Source of the DNA: Mycobacterium ostraviense
Lineage (GTDB): Bacteria > Actinomycetota > Actinomycetes > Mycobacteriales > Mycobacteriaceae
Direction of reading: 5' to 3'
DNA length: 64,000 nt
Assembly (NCBI RefSeq): GCF_002705925.1
Contig: NZ_NKRE01000001.1
Location: forward strand, 1,679,178-1,743,177
Shown piece after piece: positions 37,866 through 47,809 of the stretch. How positions within the stretch are numbered: position 1 is the stretch's first letter; each line of letters opens with the position of its first letter. The translations under genes and the position numbers were made by a program. The notes under the pieces were generated by a model. That model was not told the DNA's origin. It ran no database searches and was given only the letters and a program-made list of their open reading frames with translations.

Positions 37866-39376
37866 CCAGCACCAGCGAGCTACGTGACCGGGTCCTGGGG
37901 GTTTTCGACGCGATCGGGGTGACCGCCGGCCTGGGCGAGCCGGGCGGGCACGGGATGCCGGTCAGCACCCCGATCACCGGCGAGTCGTTGTTCACCCTCG
38001 GCTACACCACGCCCGAGCAGGCCGATCGCACGATCGCCGAGGCGGTGCGGGCGTTCTCGACCTGGCGCGGCACGCCCGCACCGGTGCGCGGCGCGCTGGT
38101 GGCCCGGCTCGGGGAGTTGCTCACCACGCACCGACACGACCTGGCCACGCTGGTGACGGTCGAAGTCGGCAAGATCACCGCCGAGGCGCTGGGCGAAGTC
38201 CAGGAAATGATCGACATCTGCCAGTTCGCGGTCGGTCTGTCGCGCCAGCTCTACGGGCGCACCATCGCCTCGGAGCGCCCGGGGCACCGGCTGATGGAGA
38301 CCTGGCATCCGCTCGGCGTGGTCGGGGTGATCACCGCGTTCAACTTCCCGGTCGCGGTGTGGGCGTGGAACACCGCGGTGGCGCTGGTGTGCGGGGACAC
38401 CGTGGTGTGGAAACCCTCGGAGCTGACACCCCTGACGGCGATGGCCTGTCAGGCATTGCTGACCCGGGCGGCCGCCGACGTCGGTGCCCCGGCCTCGGTG
38501 AGCGGCCTGCTGTTGGGCGAGGCGGATCTGGGAGCGCTGCTCGTCGACGACCCGCGGGTGGCGCTGGTGTCGGCGACCGGTTCGGTGCGGATGGGCCGTC
38601 AGGTCGGTCCGCGTGTCGCCGCCCGGTTCGGCCGGGTGCTGCTGGAGCTGGGCGGCAACAACGCGGCCGTCGTGACGCCGTCGGCCGATCTGGAGCTGGC
38701 GGTGCGGGGCATCGTGTTCGCCGCCGCCGGCACCGCCGGACAGCGCTGCACCAGTCTGCGTCGGCTGATCGTGCACCGCTCGATAGCCGACGACGTGGTG
38801 GCGCGTGTTGCCGCGGCCTTCCGGACGCTGCCCATCGGTGACCCGTCGGTACCGGGCACCCTGGTCGGCCCGCTCATCCACGAGACCGCCTACCGCGACA
38901 TGGTGGGAGCGCTCGAACAGGCCCGCGCCGATGGCGGCGAGGTCATCGGCGGCGCGCGCCACCAGGACGAGCACCCGAGCGCGTACTACGTTGCGCCGGC
39001 CGTGGTCCGGATGCCGTCGCAGACGGCCATCGTGGCGACCGAGACCTTCGCGCCCATCCTCTACGTGCTGGTTTATGACGAGCTCGACGACGCTATCGCG
39101 CTCAATAATGCTGTGCCGCAAGGGCTGTCGTCGGCAATCTTCACCAATGACCTGCGCGAGGCGCAGCACTTCCTCGACGAATCCGACTGTGGAATCGCCA
39201 ACGTGAACATCGGTACCTCGGGTGCGGAGATCGGCGGCGCGTTCGGCGGCGAGAAGGAAACCGGGGGCGGGCGCGAGTCCGGTTCGGACGCCTGGAAGGC
39301 CTACATGCGCCGCGCCACCAACACGATCAACTACTCCCGCGAGCTGCCGCTGGCCCAGGGTGTGCGGTTCGGCTGA
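37862..39376 (+). CDS. pcd: Piperideine-6-carboxylate (aminoadipate semialdehyde) dehydrogenase
   Basis: The 504-residue aldehyde dehydrogenase has FNFPVAVWAWN, SATGSVRMG, the catalytic glutamate in LELGGNNAAVV and the catalytic cysteine in GTAGQRCTSLRR. It oxidises the Lat product to alpha-aminoadipate. The start overlaps the preceding gene (ATGA), so lat, the dioxygenase and pcd look like one pathway split over two divergent transcripts. Rv3294c, which follows pcd in H37Rv, is absent here. Confidence 0.95.
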   Translation: MTSTSELRDRVLGVFDAIGVTAGLGEPGGHGMPVSTPITGESLFTLGYTTPEQADRTIAEAVRAFSTWRGTPAPVRGALVARLGELLTTHRHDLATLVTVEVGKITAEALGEVQEMIDICQFAVGLSRQLYGRTIASERPGHRLMETWHPLGVVGVITAFNFPVAVWAWNTAVALVCGDTVVWKPSELTPLTAMACQALLTRAAADVGAPASVSGLLLGEADLGALLVDDPRVALVSATGSVRMGRQVGPRVAARFGRVLLELGGNNAAVVTPSADLELAVRGIVFAAAGTAGQRCTSLRRLIVHRSIADDVVARVAAAFRTLPIGDPSVPGTLVGPLIHETAYRDMVGALEQARADGGEVIGGARHQDEHPSAYYVAPAVVRMPSQTAIVATETFAPILYVLVYDELDDAIALNNAVPQGLSSAIFTNDLREAQHFLDESDCGIANVNIGTSGAEIGGAFGGEKETGGGRESGSDAWKAYMRRATNTINYSRELPLAQGVRFG

Positions 39377-39424
39377 GAATCAGGTCTAGCGGAGCTGGTA
39401 GTCGACATGAGTAATATCGTCCCC

Positions 39425-40102
39425 ATGGCGACAGCCAGGAGGCGGTTATCCCCTGAGGACCGACGCGCCGAACTGCTGGCCCTGGGGGCGGAAGTTTTCG
39501 GGAAGCGACCTTACGACGAGGTCCGCATCGATGAGATCGCGGAGCGCGCCGGGGTGTCGCGTGCGCTGATGTATCACTACTTTCCCGACAAGCGGGCGTT
39601 CTTCGCCGCCGTCGTCAAGGACGAGGCAGACCGGCTGTACGCGGCCACCAACAAGCCGCCGGCCCCGGGCCTGACGATGTTCGAAGAGATCCGCACCGGC
39701 GTGCTGGCCTATATGGCCTATCACCAGCAGAACCCGGAAGCGGCCTGGGCGGCCTACGTCGGCCTCGGCCGGTCGGACCCGGTGCTGCTGGGCATCGACG
39801 ACGAAGCCAAGAACCGCCAGATGGAACACGTCATGACCCGCATCGGCGAGGTCGTCAGCGGCATCCCGGGCAGCAGCGCACTGGAGCCGGAGGTCGAGCG
39901 CGACCTGCGGGTGATCATCTTCGGCTGGATCGCGTTCACCTTCGAAATCTGCCGTCAGCGGATCATGGACCCCACCACCGACGCCGAACGCCTTGCCGAC
40001 GCCTGTGCACACACCCTGCTGGACGCGATAGCCCGGGTGCCACAGATTCCGGAGGAACTGGCCCATGCGATGGCGACGGCACGCGACTTGCCGCAACGGT
40101 GA
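39425..40102 (+). CDS. TetR-family regulator (Rv3295 orthologue)
   Basis: The 225-residue repressor-type protein has an N-terminal HTH (IDEIAERAGVSRALMYHYFP) and a variable ligand domain. ATG at 39425 matches the orthologue start MATARRR; an upstream ATG at 39407 is possible. It follows pcd by 48 bases and precedes lhr by 30, so it may regulate either. The ligand is unknown. Confidence 0.9.
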   Translation: MATARRRLSPEDRRAELLALGAEVFGKRPYDEVRIDEIAERAGVSRALMYHYFPDKRAFFAAVVKDEADRLYAATNKPPAPGLTMFEEIRTGVLAYMAYHQQNPEAAWAAYVGLGRSDPVLLGIDDEAKNRQMEHVMTRIGEVVSGIPGSSALEPEVERDLRVIIFGWIAFTFEICRQRIMDPTTDAERLADACAHTLLDAIARVPQIPEELAHAMATARDLPQR

Positions 40103-40132
40103 GTTGTCGGTACGCGTTGGCACGATGGTCAG

Positions 40133-43100
40133 GTGAGCTTTGACCCGCTAGGCCGATTCAGCGCGATCACCCGCGACTGGTTCGCCAGCACTTTCGCCGC
40201 GCCCACCGCCGCACAGGCCAGTGCCTGGGCCGCCATCGCCGCCGGTGACGACACCGTGGTCATTGCCCCGACGGGCTCCGGCAAGACATTGGCCGCCTTC
40301 CTGTGGGCGCTCGACAGCCTGGCCGCCGCGCCGGATCGGCAGGCCGGAACCCGCGTCCTCTACGTCTCGCCGCTCAAGGCGCTCGGAGTCGACGTCGAGC
40401 GCAACCTGCGCACCCCGCTGGCGGGGCTAACCCGGCTGGCGGAGCGCCGGGGTCTACCCGCGCCCGACATCAGCGTCGGGGTCCGCTCCGGCGACACCCC
40501 GCCCGCGGCACGCCGCCAGCTCATCGCGCGGCCCCCCGACGTGCTGATCACCACGCCCGAGTCGCTGTTCTTGATGTTGACCTCGGCCGCCCGTGAAACG
40601 CTGGCCAACGTCGAGACCGTCATCGTCGACGAGATCCACGCCATCGCGGCCACCAAGCGGGGCGCTCATCTGGCGCTGTCGCTGGAGCGCCTCGACGACT
40701 TGGCGCCGGGGCCGGCTGGAAGGCGCCGCGCACAGCGCATCGGCCTGTCGGCGACCGTGCGTCCGCCCGAGGAACTCGCCCGGTTCTTGTCCGGACAGTC
40801 GCCGACCACCATCGTCGCTCCCCCCGCGGCCAAGACACTGGAGCTGTCGGTGCAGGTGCCGGTGCCCGACATGGCCAACCTAGCGAACAACTCGATCTGG
40901 CCCGATGTCGAGGCCCGGCTGGTCGACCTGATCGAAGCGCACAATTCGACCATCGTGTTCGCCAACTCGCGGCGGCTGGCCGAACGACTCACCGCCCGGC
41001 TCAACGAAATTCACGCCGAACGCTGCGGCGTGGAACTCACCGCCGCGCCTGATCAGAAGACCAACCCGCAGGTGGCCGGCGGCGCGCCCGCCCACATCAT
41101 GGCAAGCGGCCAGAGTTTCGGCGCCCCGCTGGTGTTGGCGCGCGCCCATCACGGATCGGTCAGCAAGGAGCAGCGCGCCCTGGTCGAGGAGGACCTCAAA
41201 CGCGGGCTGCTCAAGGCGGTGGTGGCGACGTCGAGCCTGGAGCTGGGCATCGACATGGGTGCGGTGGATCTGGTGATCCAGGTGGAGGCGCCGCCGTCGG
41301 TGGCCAGCGGCCTGCAACGCATCGGGCGGGCCGGCCATCAGGTCGGTGAGATCTCGCGGGGAGTGCTGTTTCCCAAGCACCGCACCGACCTGCTCGGCTG
41401 TGCGGTGAGCGTGCAACGCATGCTGGCCAGCCAGATCGAGACCATGCGAGTGCCGGCCAATCCGCTGGACATCCTGGCCCAGCACACCGTGGCGGCGGCC
41501 GCGCTGGAACCGCTCAACGCCGACCGCTGGTTCGACACCGTGCGCCGCAGCGCCCCGTTCGCGACCCTGCCGCGCAGCGCGTTCGAGGCCACCCTGGATC
41601 TGCTGTCCGGCAAGTACCCGTCCACCGAGTTCGCCGAGCTGCGGCCACGGTTGGTCTACGACCGCGATACCGGCACGCTGACCGCGCGTCCGGGAGCACA
41701 GCGGCTCGCCGTCACCTCCGGCGGCGCCATCCCCGACCGCGGGCTGTTCACCGTGTGGCTGGCCACCGAAAAGCCTTCGCGGGTAGGCGAACTCGACGAA
41801 GAAATGGTTTACGAGTCGCGCCCCGGCGACGTGATCTCGCTGGGGGCCAGTAGCTGGCGGATCACCGAGATCACCCACGATCGGGTGCTGGTGATCCCCG
41901 CGCCGGGCCAGCCGGCCCGGTTACCGTTCTGGCGTGGCGACGACGTCGGCCGCTCGGCCGAGCTGGGCGCCGCGCTGGGCAAGCTGACCGGCCAGCTGGC
42001 CCGCCTGGACCGCGAGGCGTTCGGCAAGCGTTGTGCCGCTTTGGGTTTCGACGACTACGCCACCGACAACCTGTGGGGCCTGCTGGATGAGCAGCGGGCC
42101 GCCACCCGGGTGGTGCCCACCGATACCACCCTGCTGGTCGAGCGGTTCCGCGACGAGCTGGGTGATTGGCGGGTGGTCCTGCACTCCCCGTACGGGCTGC
42201 GGGTGCACGGGCCGCTGGCGCTGGCGGTGGGCCGGCGGCTGCGGGAGCGCTACGGCATCGACGAGAAGCCCACCGCCTCCGACGACGGCATCGTGGTACG
42301 GCTGCCCGATTCTGGGGATGTCCCGCCGGGGGCCGAACTTTTCGTCTTCGACGCCGAGGAGATCGACGCCCTCGTCACCGCCGAGGTGGGCGAGTCGGCA
42401 CTGTTCGCCTCCCGGTTCCGGGAGTCGGCGGCGCGGGCTTTGCTGCTGCCCCGCCGCCACCCCGGCCGCCGGTCACCGTTATGGCACCAGCGGCAGCGCG
42501 CCGCCCAGTTGCTGGAGGTGGCCCGCAAATATCCCGACTTCCCGATCGTGCTGGAAACCGTCCGCGAGTGCCTGCAAGACGTCTACGACGTCCCGACCTT
42601 GACCCGCTTGATGGCCGATATCGCCCAGCGCCGGGTGCGGATAGCCGAGGCCGACACCGCCGCACCCTCCCCGTTCGCCGCCTCACTGCTGTTCGGTTAC
42701 GTCGGTGCGTTCATCTACGAGGGCGATGTCCCGCTGGCCGAGCGCCGCGCCGCGGCGTTGTCGCTGGACAGCACGCTGCTGGCCGAGTTGCTGGGCCGCG
42801 TCGAGTTGCGTGAGCTGCTAGACCCGCAGGTCATCGCCGCGACCGGTCGCCAGTTGCAGCACCTGACGGCCGACCGGGCGGCGCGCGACGCCGAAGGCGT
42901 GGCGGACCTGCTGCGGCTGCTGGGTCCGCTCACCGAGGAGGAGATAGCTGCACGGGCAGCTGCGCCCGATGTCGGGGGCTGGCTGGAGGGGTTGCGCGCG
43001 GCCCGGCGCGCACTGACGGTGTCTTTCGCCGGCCGCAATTGGTGGGTGGCCGTCGAAGACATCGGCCGGCTGCGCGACGGCGTCGGCGCGGCGGTTCCGG

Positions 43101-44671
43101 TGGGACTGCCGGCGACGTTCACCGAAGAAGTCGCCGACCCGCTGGGCGAGCTGCTGGGCCGCTACGCGCGCACCCACACGCCGTTCACCACCGCCGAGGC
43201 CGCGGGCCGGTTCGGCCTGGGTCTGCGGGTGACTGCCGATGTGTTGGGCCGGCTGGCCGGTGACGGCCGGCTGGTACGCGGTGACTTCGTCGCCACCGCA
43301 AGCTCCGGCGCCGGGTCCGAGCAATGGTGCGACGTCGAGGTGCTGCGCATTCTGCGGCGCCGGTCGCTGGCCGCGCTGCGGGCCCAGGTCGAGCCGGTCA
43401 GCACCGCGGCCTACGGCCGCTTCCTGCCGGAGTGGCACCAAGTGGGCGCCACCGACGCGGGCGGCGTCGACCGGCTGGCGGCGGTGATCGATCAGCTTGC
43501 CGGCGTGCGGATTCCGGCTTCGGCGCTGGAGCCACTGGTGCTGACCCCGCGAGTCCGCGACTACTCCCCGGCGATGCTCGACGAGCTGCTCGCCAGCGGC
43601 GAGGTCACCTGGTCGGGCGCCGGGTCGATCTCGGCCAGCGACGGCTGGATCAGCCTGCACCTCGCCGATTCCGCGCCCTTGACGCTGGCCACACCCGCTG
43701 AGGTCGAGTTCACCGACGCCCATCGGGCAATCCTGGACACGCTGGCCGGCGGCGGCGCGTACTTCTTCCGCCAGTTCACCGGCAAGGGGGATGCCGAGGC
43801 CGGCCTCAAAGCCGCCCTCTGGGAACTGATCTGGGCCGGCTGGGTCACCGGCGACACGTTCGCGCCGGTGCGCGCGATCCTCGGCGGCGGCCCGGGTGCC
43901 CGCAACCGGTCAAGCCCTGCGCACCGCGGACACCGCCCGCCGCGGCTGAGCCGATACAGCGTCGCGCATGCCCAGGCGCGTGCCGCCGACCCCACGGTGG
44001 CGGGGCGATGGTCGGTGCTGCCGCCTCCCGAGCCGGACTCCACGCTGCGGGCCCACTATCACGCCGAGCTGCTGTTGAGCCGCCACGGCGTGCTGACCAA
44101 GGGCGCGGCGGCCGCCGAAGGTGAGCCGGGCGGGTTCGCCACCCTGTACAAAGTGTTGAGCGCGTTCGAGGAGGCCGGCCGCTGCCAGCGCGGCTACTTC
44201 GTCGAATCGTTGGGCGGCGCCCAGTTTGCCGTCGCGTCCACCGTGGACAGGCTACGCAGCTACCTCGACGAGATCGACCCGCAGCGACCGGAATGCCGGG
44301 CCGTCGCACTGGCCGCCACCGACCCGGCCAATCCCTACGGAGCCGCACTGCCGTGGCCTATCGCCGAACGTGCCGCCGGGGCCCGGCCGGGCCGCAAGGC
44401 CGGGGCGCTGGTCGTGCTGGTCGACGGCGAGCTGGCCTGGTTCCTCGAGCGCGGCGGCCGAACGCTGCTGACCTTCACCGACGACGCGGGCGCCAGCCAC
44501 GCCGCGGCCGCCGCGTTGGCCGATCTGGTGGCCGCCCGGCGGGTCGCCTCGATTCTGGTGGAGCGGGTCGACGGGGTACCGGTGCTGCAACCCGGCGGGC
44601 CGACCTCGGTGACCGGTGCTCTGGTCGAGGCCGGGTTCGTCCGGACGCCACGCGGTTTGCGGCTGCGGTGA
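40133..44671 (+). CDS. lhr: Large ATP-dependent helicase Lhr
   Basis: The 1512-residue protein is the full-length Lhr of actinobacteria. The N-terminal motor has Walker A APTGSGKT, VIVDEIHAI (motif II), ATSSLELGIDMG and QRIGRAGHQ (motif VI). Winged-helix and Lhr-core domains come next, then a long C-terminal region. Lhr unwinds DNA:RNA hybrids 3' to 5' and is linked to DNA repair in mycobacteria. The start is GTG at 40133. nei follows after three bases, which fits a repair operon. Confidence 0.96.
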   Translation: MSFDPLGRFSAITRDWFASTFAAPTAAQASAWAAIAAGDDTVVIAPTGSGKTLAAFLWALDSLAAAPDRQAGTRVLYVSPLKALGVDVERNLRTPLAGLTRLAERRGLPAPDISVGVRSGDTPPAARRQLIARPPDVLITTPESLFLMLTSAARETLANVETVIVDEIHAIAATKRGAHLALSLERLDDLAPGPAGRRRAQRIGLSATVRPPEELARFLSGQSPTTIVAPPAAKTLELSVQVPVPDMANLANNSIWPDVEARLVDLIEAHNSTIVFANSRRLAERLTARLNEIHAERCGVELTAAPDQKTNPQVAGGAPAHIMASGQSFGAPLVLARAHHGSVSKEQRALVEEDLKRGLLKAVVATSSLELGIDMGAVDLVIQVEAPPSVASGLQRIGRAGHQVGEISRGVLFPKHRTDLLGCAVSVQRMLASQIETMRVPANPLDILAQHTVAAAALEPLNADRWFDTVRRSAPFATLPRSAFEATLDLLSGKYPSTEFAELRPRLVYDRDTGTLTARPGAQRLAVTSGGAIPDRGLFTVWLATEKPSRVGELDEEMVYESRPGDVISLGASSWRITEITHDRVLVIPAPGQPARLPFWRGDDVGRSAELGAALGKLTGQLARLDREAFGKRCAALGFDDYATDNLWGLLDEQRAATRVVPTDTTLLVERFRDELGDWRVVLHSPYGLRVHGPLALAVGRRLRERYGIDEKPTASDDGIVVRLPDSGDVPPGAELFVFDAEEIDALVTAEVGESALFASRFRESAARALLLPRRHPGRRSPLWHQRQRAAQLLEVARKYPDFPIVLETVRECLQDVYDVPTLTRLMADIAQRRVRIAEADTAAPSPFAASLLFGYVGAFIYEGDVPLAERRAAALSLDSTLLAELLGRVELRELLDPQVIAATGRQLQHLTADRAARDAEGVADLLRLLGPLTEEEIAARAAAPDVGGWLEGLRAARRALTVSFAGRNWWVAVEDIGRLRDGVGAAVPVGLPATFTEEVADPLGELLGRYARTHTPFTTAEAAGRFGLGLRVTADVLGRLAGDGRLVRGDFVATASSGAGSEQWCDVEVLRILRRRSLAALRAQVEPVSTAAYGRFLPEWHQVGATDAGGVDRLAAVIDQLAGVRIPASALEPLVLTPRVRDYSPAMLDELLASGEVTWSGAGSISASDGWISLHLADSAPLTLATPAEVEFTDAHRAILDTLAGGGAYFFRQFTGKGDAEAGLKAALWELIWAGWVTGDTFAPVRAILGGGPGARNRSSPAHRGHRPPRLSRYSVAHAQARAADPTVAGRWSVLPPPEPDSTLRAHYHAELLLSRHGVLTKGAAAAEGEPGGFATLYKVLSAFEEAGRCQRGYFVESLGGAQFAVASTVDRLRSYLDEIDPQRPECRAVALAATDPANPYGAALPWPIAERAAGARPGRKAGALVVLVDGELAWFLERGGRTLLTFTDDAGASHAAAAALADLVAARRVASILVERVDGVPVLQPGGPTSVTGALVEAGFVRTPRGLRLR

Positions 44672-44674
44672 ACC

Positions 44675-45439
44675 ATGCCTGAGGGTGACACGGTCTGGCA
44701 TACCGCGACCATACTGCGGCAACAGCTGGCCGGCCGGACGCTGACCCGCTGCGATATCCGGGTGCCGCGGTTTGCCAGCGTCGACCTCAGCGGGCACATG
44801 GTCGACGAGGTGCTCAGTCGGGGTAAGCATCTGTTCATCAGAGTCGGCGGGGTCAGCATTCACTCCCACTTGAAGATGGACGGCAGCTGGCGAGTTGCCG
44901 AGCGCCCGGTGCGGGTGGATCATCGGGCGCGAATCATTCTGGAGGCCGGCAACATTCGGGCGGTCGGTGTCGACCTGGGCATGCTGGAGCTGCTGGACCG
45001 TGACAATGACGGCGCCGTCGTCGCGCATCTGGGACCCGACCTTTTGGGCGAGGATTGGGATGCTGCGGTTGCCGCCGCCAACCTGGCCGCCGACCCGGAC
45101 CGGCCTATCGCCGAGGCGCTGCTGGATCAGCGTGTCCTGGCCGGGATCGGCAATGTCTATTGCAACGAGCTGTGTTTCGTCAGCGGACATCTGCCGACGG
45201 CGCCGGTCAGCGCCATCAACGATCCGCAGCGCCTCGCCACCCGTGCGCGAGAGATGCTGTGGGCCAACCGTTTTCGCTGGAGTCGCTGCACCACCGGCGA
45301 CACCCGGGCCGGTCGGCGGCTGTGGGTCTACGGACGAGCCGGCGAACCGTGCCGGCGCTGCGGAACTTGTATCGAATATCTCCACGCCGGTGGCAGCACC
45401 GAGCGGGTCCGGTTCTGGTGCCCGGCCTGCCAGCACTGA
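44675..45439 (+). CDS. nei: Endonuclease VIII-type DNA glycosylase
   Basis: The 254-residue enzyme begins [11 protein letters not shown], with the catalytic Pro2 and Glu3. It has H2TH residues around [13 protein letters not shown] and a C4 zinc finger at the C-terminus (CRRCGTC...FWCPACQ). It removes oxidised pyrimidines and nicks the strand. It is coupled to lhr. Confidence 0.95.
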   Translation: MPEGDTVWHTATILRQQLAGRTLTRCDIRVPRFASVDLSGHMVDEVLSRGKHLFIRVGGVSIHSHLKMDGSWRVAERPVRVDHRARIILEAGNIRAVGVDLGMLELLDRDNDGAVVAHLGPDLLGEDWDAAVAAANLAADPDRPIAEALLDQRVLAGIGNVYCNELCFVSGHLPTAPVSAINDPQRLATRAREMLWANRFRWSRCTTGDTRAGRRLWVYGRAGEPCRRCGTCIEYLHAGGSTERVRFWCPACQH

Positions 45440-45445
45440 CCTCAT

Positions 45446-45550
45446 CCCGGCCGTACCAAAAGAACTGCGCAATGGCTTGCGACCCGTCGAAAACGCGCGT
45501 GGCGGCCGCGACGATCGCCTGGCAGATAGTGCGTGCCGCCCGGGGTAGAT
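45446..45550 (-). pseudogene. Decayed duplicate of the lpqC 3' end
   Basis: This stretch aligns with the lpqC 3' end at about 47815-47917, with roughly 80 percent identity by eye. Shared words include AAAGAACTGC, GCGACCCGTCGA and CGACGATCG. On the minus strand it reads FDGSQAIAQFFW where LpqC reads LDGSHAIVQFFM. In H37Rv lpqC directly follows nei, so this relic marks the ancestral position and the intact lpqC now lies 2.2 kb further on. Confidence 0.8.
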
Positions 45551-45601
45551 CATCGCGACCAGCAGCCACCTCGGGCAGGCCCAGCGGCGCCTGCCTGCGG
45601 C

Positions 45602-47578
45602 CTAGGGGTAGAAGGGGTTGAGAACCGGCGGGATGATGTCGTTGCCGGTCACGCCGGTGAGCCGGACCCAGATCTGTGCGGGGATGTTGAGCGACTGGTA
45701 GAAGGCGGCGCCGAGCCATGAGACCGGTAGCTGTAAGAAGCTGGGCACCGCATCGACAATGTTTTGTATCGGGGAGTAGACGAGGTAGGGAATCGTGGCC
45801 ACGACCGTGCGCGACCCCAGACTGACGTTGGTCGCGATATCGGGATAGCCCTGTCCGGCGAAATCGGCGCTGAGCACACTGAACAAGTTGGGGCCGGGAT
45901 TGACGTAAGTGCCGTCGAAGACGGCGGACGTCAGCGGCGCACCCTGCATATACGGCAGCGGCGGAATGCCGAACTGATCCATGATCGTCGGCGTCGTGCT
46001 GACGATTTGCCATGAGTTGTTGATATACCCGTCGATCCCGTCATTGAAGGCCTGATCGAAGATGAGGAATGTCGCCGTCTCACGGGGTGATTGGAAGCCA
46101 TGAGTGAGGCTGAAGTTTTGGGGTCCGCTTTCACCATGGTCGGTGACCACGAGCGTGGAGAACTGCTCGGTGGGGTTTGCGACCTCCCAGTCGGCTACCG
46201 CTCCCAACAGGCCTGAACCGCCCATACTCGTAGGAAGTTGCCGACCAAGGTTGTAATCCATGTTCCGAATGGCCTCTTGGTACTGCGGCGAATCACCGCC
46301 ATACAAGTGCGCGTTTTCATCGACACCTACGAAGTAGGAGAAGATGAGATTGCCCTTGTTTGGATCGGCGGCCAGAATCGCCGCCTGGGACTTCTGGCCG
46401 ACCAGGTTCTGCGTCGCTATCCAGTTCGTGTCGCCCGGGATCTGCGGGACGAATTCGATCTTGTCGGCCGGGTACGATCCGGCGCCGGCGATGTCGGTGA
46501 TGACAGGCCAGTTGGCTATGACCGTGGTGTTGACCTGATCGCCCCAGGTGCCCTCGAGTTGGTTGTACATGGTAGACCAGGTGTCGTACGTCCAAGGGGT
46601 AAAGACATTGTTGGTCACGCCGGCCGTCTCGCTCCAGACACCGGTCTGGATGGTCGTCCACGAGGGGTTGGAGACGCTGGTGTGCCCGACGATCGTCGAC
46701 GCGGAGGTGACGCTATCCAGCATCAGCGCGTGGAAGTTCGGGGTGCCCAGGGGGTCGGCCAGGATTGCGGCCAGATTCGTGCCGTCCGTGCCGATCAACA
46801 GGAAATTCGCATCTGGTGCCATCGAAAGCAGAGCAAAGGCCTGTTGTTGAGACACCGTCAGCACCGCCGGATGCTCCCCGACGCTGCCGGTGGCTCCCGG
46901 GGCGCCAAACAGGGACAATGCTCTTCCGCCCAACCCACCGGTCCCGGCTGCGATGGATCCTATGCCGAGCCCGCCGGTGCCGCCGGCCCCGCCGTTGCCC
47001 ACCAGCCAGCCGCCCGTGCCGCCGGTTCCGCCGGCCCCGCCTCCGATACCGCCGGTGCCGCCGACGCCACCGTTACCGACCAACCCGGCACTGCCGCCGG
47101 TCCCTCCCCGCTGACCCACCGGACCCGACCCACCCGCGCCGCCGTTGCCCCACAGAATCCCGCCGGCCCCACCGGGTTGCCCGGTTCCGGGCATGGCGTC
47201 AACCCCGTTGCCGATCAACGGACGCCCCAACAGGAAATTCGTGGGCGCATTGATCGCACCGAAGATGTCGTTAACGAGGGTCTGCAGCGGGTTGACATTG
47301 GCCGCCTCCGCGGCCGCATATGCCCCGCTGGCGGCACTCAATGCCTGCACAAATTGCTCATGAAACGCCACCGCCTGCGCACTGAGCGCCTGGTATTCCT
47401 GGGCGTGGCCGGAGAACAGCGAGGCGATCGCCGCCGATACTTCGTCAGCTGCAGCGGCCATCAGCGTGCTGGTCGGTGCCAACGCCGCCAGGTTCGCGGC
47501 CCGCACCGAGGAGGCGATGCCCGCCGCATCTACGGCTGCTGTGGTCAACATGTCCGGTGTGGCGATGAGATACGACAT
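45602..47578 (-). CDS. PE_PGRS protein with alkaline-phosphatase-superfamily domain
   Basis: The start is ATG at 47578, giving 658 residues. Residues 1-95 are a PE domain (MSYLIATPDMLTTAAVDAAG). GRPLIGNG is at 118-125 and a short PGRS run at about 133-218. From about 255 a folded domain follows, with LIGTDGTN (D265, metal), GHTSVSNPSWTT (nucleophile region), a DENAHLYGG aspartate/histidine pair, VVTDHGES and LTHGFQ. These are the metal-ligand motifs, in order, of type I phosphodiesterase/nucleotide pyrophosphatase enzymes. It would be a cell-surface phosphodiesterase or phosphatase exported through ESX-5; substrate unknown. H37Rv lacks it at this site. Confidence 0.88.
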   Translation of the reverse strand: MSYLIATPDMLTTAAVDAAGIASSVRAANLAALAPTSTLMAAAADEVSAAIASLFSGHAQEYQALSAQAVAFHEQFVQALSAASGAYAAAEAANVNPLQTLVNDIFGAINAPTNFLLGRPLIGNGVDAMPGTGQPGGAGGILWGNGGAGGSGPVGQRGGTGGSAGLVGNGGVGGTGGIGGGAGGTGGTGGWLVGNGGAGGTGGLGIGSIAAGTGGLGGRALSLFGAPGATGSVGEHPAVLTVSQQQAFALLSMAPDANFLLIGTDGTNLAAILADPLGTPNFHALMLDSVTSASTIVGHTSVSNPSWTTIQTGVWSETAGVTNNVFTPWTYDTWSTMYNQLEGTWGDQVNTTVIANWPVITDIAGAGSYPADKIEFVPQIPGDTNWIATQNLVGQKSQAAILAADPNKGNLIFSYFVGVDENAHLYGGDSPQYQEAIRNMDYNLGRQLPTSMGGSGLLGAVADWEVANPTEQFSTLVVTDHGESGPQNFSLTHGFQSPRETATFLIFDQAFNDGIDGYINNSWQIVSTTPTIMDQFGIPPLPYMQGAPLTSAVFDGTYVNPGPNLFSVLSADFAGQGYPDIATNVSLGSRTVVATIPYLVYSPIQNIVDAVPSFLQLPVSWLGAAFYQSLNIPAQIWVRLTGVTGNDIIPPVLNPFYP

Positions 47579-47809
47579 TGTGGCCCTCCAACCCGGCAAC
47601 TTGTTGACCATCGAAAGATGTGATCCTGCCCATAATTGCACGATTCCGGCGCTTTTCCGAGTACTATGCCGCGGCGCCTGGCGTGGCGCTGCTGTTGACG
47701 TCCTCGCAGGCATTGCCCGATCGTGTTGGGTTGTGCCGCAGGAACATCCAAGTTCATGCGCCGCGGTTCATCGACGACGGGCGCGAACGCCTCAGCTAGC
47801 TAGGCCCCC

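Noticed and set aside
44672..45553. Minus-strand open frame opposite nei and the end of lhr
   Set aside because: GC-rich shadow; nei has all catalytic residues on the plus strand.
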